This document shows, in pieces, positions 56,789-64,000 of a stretch of DNA of 64,000 nt. Under the pieces are notes generated by a model. It was given only the letters and a program-made list of their open reading frames with translations, did not search any database and was not told where the DNA came from. The position numbers and the translations under genes were made by a program. The number at the start of each line of letters is the position of its first letter. Position 1 is the stretch's first letter. The stretch covers positions 1,725,606-1,789,605 of the forward strand of contig ML133478.1 in NCBI GenBank assembly GCA_003864495.1, in the 5' to 3' direction. The stretch comes from Nemopilema nomurai (Eukaryota > Cnidaria > Scyphozoa > Rhizostomeae > Rhizostomatidae).

Positions 56789-59700
56789 TGTATGCATATG
56801 AGTCGTAAAGTAATTGTGACGTCAGTTGATTGGATGCCATAAATGGTAGTCGTAAGCTGATTGGTTACTTCTTCTGCGCATGTGCGGAGGGTGAGGAAGG
56901 ATCAGAGGATTTGCTTCTGCTTTATTTGGAGACAATGATAAAAGTCCTTCCGTTAATGGATTTCTCATTTGTTTGCATGGAAATTTTGAAGTTCTTCTCT
57001 TCAGTTATCTAGGTACATGAAGAGCTATACATTTGAAGTGTTGGGAGGCATTCAACTGAGTTGTACTCTCAGTATCGTTACCAGCCTTGCTGTGAGAGAA
57101 AAATGTCCTTTTTAATCTTCATTATCTTGCTGGTGTGATTGAGTTTTTATTAACATAACCAGAACATGCTGCAGTATGAAATCGTTGAATCAAAACTGTT
57201 GGTTTGAAAAAGGCAGTTGCCATTTATGCACAGAAATGTTTCTATACAACAAGCCATCACACCCTGTATCAAAATTCTAATAATTTCGCTTAATGCTGAT
57301 TGCTTGCTAAGTAGATGAAATATGAATAATCGCAAGATTTCTCATTTTAAAAATAAATGACGAAAAAGTCGATTATCTGTTTGCATGGAAAAGACGTTAT
57401 ATCCTTAATCTTTTTTCTCGACTTGAAATGTTACCTCGTTGAATAGTATGCCAACAGGTGATTTGAAAGAATGTTACTGGCTCGAGTTCCTTCATCATTA
57501 CAATTTGCATATTAACAAAGCATAATCTGAATGCAAACCTTTTTCTCATTCGAAACGATTGATGTTAAATGAACATATACCTTGATGTTGAATATTCATT
57601 TTGATGTTTATTACAAAAATGATTCAAAGTCGAATCTCAAAGTCGAAAGTCTCTTGTTCAACAGAAATGAAGCTTTAAAATGGAAAATATTGTGTTCAAC
57701 TTACACTTATCAATGAATTAACGATCTTTTTACCTTCTTTAATGTCTCTTCAACTGCCGCTTTCTCAGTGAGCCTTTTTCATTACCACCACAACCGTCCA
57801 TCCTCTTCGAGATTGTTTGTAGAATAATGTCGACGTCCAAAGGAATCGTCTTATATGAGTCGTAAAGTGATTGTGACGTCAGTTGATTGGATGCCATAAA
57901 TGGTAGTCGTAAGCTGATTGGTTATTTCTTCTGCGCATGTGCGGAGGGTGAAGAAGGAACAGAGGATTTGCTTCTGCTTTATTTGGAGAAAATGAGAAAA
58001 GTCCGTTAATGGATTTCTCATTTGTTTGCATGGAAATTTTGAAGTTCTTCTCTTCAGTTATCTAGTTACATGAAGAGCTGTACATTTGAAGTGTTGGGAG
58101 GCATTCAACTGAGTTGTACTCTCAGTATCGTTACCAGCCTTGCTGTGAGAGAAAAATTTCCTTTTTAATCGTCATTATATTGCTGGTGTGATTGAGTTTT
58201 TATTAACATAACCAGAACACGATGCAGTATGAAATCGTTGAATCAAAACTGTTGGTTTGAAAAAGGCAGTTGCCATTTATGCACGGAAATTTTCTATACA
58301 ACAAGCCATCACACCCTGTATCAAAATTCTAATAATTTCGCTTAAAGCTGATTGCTAGCTAAGTTGATGAAATATGAATAATCGTAAGATTTCTCATTTT
58401 AAAAATAAATGACGAAAAAGTCGATTATCTGTTTGCATGGAAAAGACGTTATATCCTTAATCTTTTTTCTCGACTTGAAATGTTACCTCGTTGAATAGTA
58501 TGCCAACAGGTGATTTGAAAGAATGTTACTGGCTCGAGTTCCTTCATCATTACAATTTGCATATTAACAAAGCATAATCTGAATGCAAACATTTTTCTCA
58601 TTCGAAACGATTGATGTTAAATGAACATATACCTTGATGTTGAATATTCATTTTGATGTTTATTACGAAAAAATGATTCAAAGTCGAAAGTCTCTTGTTC
58701 AACAGAAATGAAGCTTTAAATGGAAAATATTGTGTTCAACTTACACTTATCAATGAATTAACGATCTTTTTACTATCTTTGATGTCTCTTCAACTGCCGC
58801 TTTCTCAGTGAGCCTTTTTCATTACCACCACAACCGTCCATCCTCTTCGAGATTGTTTGTAGAATTGTCGACGTCCAAAGGAATCGTCTTATATGAGTCG
58901 TAAAGTGATTATGACGTCAGTTGATTGGATGCCATAAATGGTAGTCGTAAGCTGATTGGTTATTTCTTCTGCGCATGTGCGGAGGGTGAAGAAGGAACAG
59001 AGGATTTGCTCTGCTTTATTTGGAGACAATGATAAAAGTCCGTCCGTTAATGGATTTCTCATTTGTTTGCATGGAAATTTTGAAGTTCTTCTCTTCAGTT
59101 ATCTAGTTGCACGAAGAGCTGTACATTTGAAGTTTTGGGAGGCATTCAACTCAGTTGTACTCTCAGTATCGTTACCAGCCTTTCTGTGAGAGAAAAATGT
59201 CCTTTTTAATCGTCATTATATTGCTGGTGTGATTGAGTTTTATTAACACCAGAACACGATGCAGTATGAAATCGTTGAATCAAAACTGTTGGTTTGAAAA
59301 AGGCAGTTGCCATTTATGCACGGAAATGTTTTATACAACAAGCCATCACACCCTGTATCAAAATTCTAATAATTTCGCTTAAAGTGATTGCTAGCTAAGT
59401 AGATGAAATATGAATAATCGTAAGATTTCTCATTTTAAAAATAAATGATAAAAAAGTCGATTATCTGTTTGCATGGAAAAGACGTTATATCCTTAATCTT
59501 CTTTCTCGACTTGAAATGTTACCTCGTTTGAATAGTATGCCAACAGGTGATTGGAAAGAATGTTACTGGCTCGAGTTCCTTCATCATTACAATTTGCATA
59601 TTAACAAAGTATAATCTGAATGCAAACATTTTTCTCATTCGAAACGATTGATGTTAAATGAACATATACCTTGATGTTGAATATTCATTTTTATGTTTAT

Positions 59701-62700
59701 TACGAAAAAATGATTCAAAGTCGAAAGTCTCTTGTTCAACAGAAATGAAGCTTTAAATGGAAAATATTGTGTTCAACTTACACTTATCAATGAATTAACG
59801 ATCTTTTTACCTTCTTTAATGTCTCTTCAACTGCCGCTTTCTCAGTGAGCCTTTTTCATTACCACCACAACCGTCCATCCTCTTCGAGATTGTTTGTAGA
59901 ATAATGTCGACGTCCAAAGGAATCGTCTTATATGAGTCGTAAAGTGATTGTGACGTCAGTTGATTGGATGCCATAAATGGTAGTCGTAAGCTGATTGGTT
60001 ATTTCTTCTGCGCATGTGCGGAGGGTGAAGAAGGAACAGAGGATTTGCTTCTGCTTTATTTGGAGACAATGATAAAAGTCCGTTAATGGATTTCTCATTT
60101 GTTTGCATGGAAATTTTGAAGTTCTTCTCTTCAGTTATCTAGTTACTATGAAGAGCTGTACATTTGAAGTGTTGGGAGGCATTCAACTGAGTTGTACTCT
60201 CAGTATCGTTACCAGCCTTGCTGTGAGAGAAAAATGTCCTTTTTAATCGTCATTATATTGCTGGTGTGATTGAGTTTTATTAACATAACCAGAACACGAT
60301 GCAGTATGAAATCGTTGAATCAAAACTGTTGGTTTGAAAAAGGCAGTTGCCATTTATGCACGGAAATGTTTCTATACAACAAGCCATCACACCCTGTATC
60401 AAAATTCTAATAATTTCGCTTAAAGCTGATTGCTAGCTAAGTAGATGAAATATGAATAATCGTAAGATTTCTCATTTTAAAAATAAATGATAAAAAAGTC
60501 GATTATCTGTTTGCATGGAAAAGACGTTATATCCTTAATCTTCTTTCTCGACTTGAAATGTTACCTCGTTGAATAGTATGCCAACAGGTGATTTGAAAGA
60601 ATGTTACTGGCTCGAGTTCCTTCATCATTACAATTTGCATATTAACAAAGCATAATCTGAATGCAAACATTTTTCTCATTCGAAACGATTGATGTTAAAT
60701 GAACATATACCTTGATGTTGAATATTCATTTTGATGTTTATTACGAAAAAATGATTCAAAGTCGAAAGTCTCTTGTTCAACAGAAATGAAGCTTTAAATG
60801 GAAAATATTGTGTTCAACTTACACTTATCAATGAATTAACGATCTTTTTACCTTCTTTAATGTCTCTTCAACTGCCGCTTTCTCAGTGAGCCTTTTTCAT
60901 TACCACCACAACCGTCCATCCTCTTCGAGATTGTTTGTAGAATAATGTCGACGTCCAAAGGAATCGTCTTATATGAGTCGTAAAGTGATTGTGACGTCAG
61001 TTGATTGGATGCCATAAATGGTAGTCGTAAGCTGATTGGTTATTTCTTCTGCGCATGTGCGGAGGGTGAAGAAGGAACAGAGGATTTGCTTCTGCTTTAT
61101 TGGAGACAATGATAAAAGTCCGTCCGTTAATGGATTTCTCATTTGTTTGCATGGAAATTTTGAAGTTCTTCTCTTCAGTTATCTAGTTACATGAAGAGCT
61201 GTACATTTGAAGTGTTGGGAGGCATTCAACTGAGTTGTACTCTCAGTATCGTTACCAGCCTTGCTGTGAGAGAAAAATGTCCTTTTTAATCGACATTATA
61301 TTGCTGGTGTGATTGAGTTTTATTAACATAACCAGAACATGCTGCAGTATGAAATCGTTGAATCAAAACTGTTGGTTTGAAAAAGGCAGTTGCCATTTAT
61401 GCACGGAAATGTTTCTATACAACAAGCCATCACACCCTGTATCAAAATTCTAATAATTTCGCTTAAAGCTGATTGCTAGCTAAGTAGATGAAATATGAAT
61501 AATCGTAAGATTTCTCATTTTAAAAATAAATGATAAAAAAGTCGATTATCTGTTTGCATGGAAAAGACGTTATATCCTTAATCTTCTTTCTCGACTTGAA
61601 ATGTTACCTCGTTGAATAGTATGCCAACAGGTGATTTGAAAGAATGTTACTGGCTCGAGTTTCTTCATCATTACAATTTGCATATTAACAAAGTATAATC
61701 TGAATGCAAACATTCTTCTCATTCGAAACGATTGATGTTAAAGGAACATATACCTTGATGTTGAATATTCATTTTCCATTTTTGTTTATTACAAAAAATG
61801 ATTCAAAGTCGAAAGTCTCTTGTTCAACAGAAATGAAGCTTAAAATGGAAAATATTGTGTTCAACGTACACATATCAATGAATTAACGATCTTTTTACCT
61901 TCTTTAATGTCTCTTCAACTGCCGCTTTCTCAGTGAGCCTTTTTCATTACCACCACAACCGTCCATCCTCTTCGAGATTGTTTGTAGAATAATGTCGACG
62001 TCCAAAGGAATCGTCTTATATGAGTCGTAAAGTGATTGTGACGTCAGTTGATTGGATGCCATAAATGGCAGTCGTAAGCTGATTTGTTAATTCTTCTGCG
62101 CATGTGCGGAGGGTGAAGAAGGAACAGAGGATTTGCTTCTGCTTTATCTGGAGACAATGATAAAAGTCCGTTAATGGATTCCTGATTTGTTTGCATGGAA
62201 ATTTTGAATTTCTTCTCTTCAGTTATCTAGTTACATGAAGAGCTGTACATTTGAAGTGTTGGGAGGCATTCAACTGAGTTGTACTCTCAGTATCGTTACC
62301 AGCCTTGCTGTGAGAGAAAAATGTCCTTTCCAATCGTCATTATATTGCTGGTGTGATTGAGTTCTTATTAACATAACCAGAACACGATGCAGTATGAAAT
62401 CGTTGAATCAAAACTGTTGGTTTGAAAAAGGCAGTTGCCATTTATGCACGGAAATGTTTCTATACAACAAGCCATCACACCCTGTATCAAAATTCTAATA
62501 ATTTCTCTTAAAGCTGATTGCTAGCTAAGTAGATGAAATATGAATAATCGTAAGATTTCTCATTTTAAAAATAAATGATAAAAAAGTCGATTATCTGTTT
62601 GCATGGAAAAGACATTATTTCCTTAATCTTCTTTCTCGACTTGAAATGTTACCTCGTTGAATAGTATGCCAACAGGTGATTTGAAAGAATGTTACTGGCT

Positions 62701-64000
62701 CGAGTTCTTCATCATTACAATTTGCATATTAACAAAGCATAATCTGAATGCAAACATTTTTCTCATTCGAAACGATTGATGTTAAATGAACATATACCTT
62801 GATGTTGAATATTCATTTTATATGTTTATTACGAAAAAATGATTCAAAGTCGAAAGTCTCTTGTTCAACAGAAATGAAGCTTTAAATGGAAAATATTGTG
62901 TTCAACTTGCACTGATCAATGAATGAACGATCTTTTTACCTTCTTCAATGTCTCTTCAACTGCCGCTTTCTCAGTGCTCCTTTTTCCTTACCACCACAAC
63001 CGTCCATTCCTTTCGAGATTGTTTGTAGAATAATGTCGACGTGCAAAGGAATCGTCTTATATGAGTCGTAAAGTGATTGTGACGTCAGTTGATTGGATGC
63101 CATAAATGGTAGTCGTAAGCTGATTGGTTATTTCTTCTGCGCATGTGCGGATGGTGAAGAAGGAACAGAGGATTTGCTTCTGCTTTATCTGGAGACAATG
63201 ATAAAAGTCCGTCCGTTAATGGATTCCTAATTTGTTTGCATGGAAATTTTGAAGTTCTTCTCTTCAGTTATCTAGTTACATGAAGAGCTGTACATTTGAA
63301 GTGTTGGGAGGCATTCAACTGAGTTGTACTCTCAGTATCGTTACCAGCCTTGCTGTGAGAGAAAAATGTCCTTTTTAATCGTCATTATATTGCTGGTGTG
63401 ATTGAGTTTTATTAACATAACCAGAACACGTGCAGTATGAAATCGTTGAATCAAAACTGTTGGTTTGAAAAAGGCAGTTGCCATTTATGCACGGAAATGT
63501 TTCTATACAACAAGCCATCACACCCTGTATCAAAATTCTAATAATTTCGCTTAAAGCTGATTGCTAGCTAAGTAGATGAAATATGAATAATCGTAAGATT
63601 TCTCATTTTAAAAATAAATGATAAAAAAGTCGATTATCTGTTTGCATGGAAAAGACGTTATATCCTTAATCTTCTTTCTCGACTTGAAATGTTACCTCGT
63701 TGAATAGTATGCCAACAGGTGATTTGAAAGAATGTTACTGGCTCGAGTTCCTTCATCATTACAATTTGCATATTAACAAAGCATAATCTGAATGCAAACA
63801 TTTTTCTCATTCGAAACGATTGATGTTAAATGAACATATACCTTGATGTTGAATATTCATTTTATTTTATGTTTATTACGAAAAAATGATTCAAAGTCGA
63901 AAGTCTCTTGTTCAACAGAAATGAAGCTTAAATGGAAAATATTGTGTTCAACTTACACTTATCAATGAATTAACGATCTTTTTACCTTCTTTAATGTCTC
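56789..64000 (+). repeat. Tandem array A6, runs off the window
   Basis: Seven modules (CRE 56817, 57874, 58912, 59951, 60992, 62039, 63080) and monomers starting at 57328, 58380, 59416, 60458, 61501, 62546 and 63589. Periods 1,038-1,057; the longest holds a short slip duplication (CAAAGTCGAATCT repeated at about 57626). The array continues beyond 64000. Confidence 0.95.
60817..61060 (-). promoter_or_regulatory. Representative promoter/first-exon module of array A6
   Basis: CRE 60992-60999, NRF1-like 61050-61060, CArG and two CCAAT, CATATAAGA, ATG, donor complement ACTTAC 60817-60822. In this array the donor is lost in the modules at 62039 (CGTACACATATC) and 63080 (CTTGCACTGATC). Confidence 0.5.

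Noticed and set aside
1..64000. CRISPR array
   Set aside because: Repeat units are about 1 kb and fully homologous with no short-repeat/unique-spacer pattern, and the content is eukaryotic.
1..64000. rDNA, tRNA or other structured RNA gene cluster
   Set aside because: No segment resembled rRNA or a tRNA cloverleaf with A/B boxes on reading; low GC throughout. A covariance-model scan would settle it.

Overview
This is an AT-rich eukaryotic (metazoan) window built almost entirely from nested repeats. I find no intact protein-coding gene in it. A cnidarian source (coral or anemone) is my best guess: the fossil LINE, with its apurinic-type endonuclease and a reverse transcriptase ending in a DLDFADD motif, and the Penelope-like GIY-YIG remnant look like elements I associate with cnidarian assemblies. 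That assignment is inference and only moderately sure.

Scale 1 is a monomer of about 1,040 bp in head-to-tail arrays: 1-1637, 8886-14480, 21718-27915, 39421-44590, 48850-50300 and 56789-64000. Each monomer carries a compact promoter-like block. Read on the minus strand it is an NRF1-like TGCGCATGTGC, an inverted CCAAT, a perfect CArG box (CCATTTATGG), a second CCAAT, a palindromic CRE (TGACGTCA), a TATA-like CATATAAGA, an ATG in good context and a GTAAGT splice donor. By eye 36 intact CRE octamers occur in these modules, and four recognisable modules have a damaged one.

Scale 2 is a higher-order unit of about 12.83 kb: unit 1 (1-8885, left end cut off), unit 2 (8886-21717) and unit 3 (21718-35381, containing 588 N). 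Each complete unit holds a six-module array, then a roughly 4 kb 'P block' (older, diverged material with a plus-strand exon-like segment), two diverged modules, and a dead LINE on the minus strand.

Scale 3 is the right half (35382-64000). It re-uses the same parts in another order: a chimeric monomer, Q block 1 (36502-39290), array, P block 4, a diverged module with a 76-bp minisatellite, a two-monomer array, P block 5 (internally deleted), a diverged module, Q block 2 (53741-56788), and a final array running off the window. P and Q blocks are themselves distant paralogues: both contain an exon-like stretch ending at the same aligned GTAAG donor.

The parts do not form a pathway. The best single description is repeated amplification of a promoter/first-exon module with fragments of an old gene neighbourhood and mobile elements, homogenised by unequal exchange and gene conversion. 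Whether the modules are transcribed is the main open question. Intervals with nothing beyond repeat sequence are described in the block entries.
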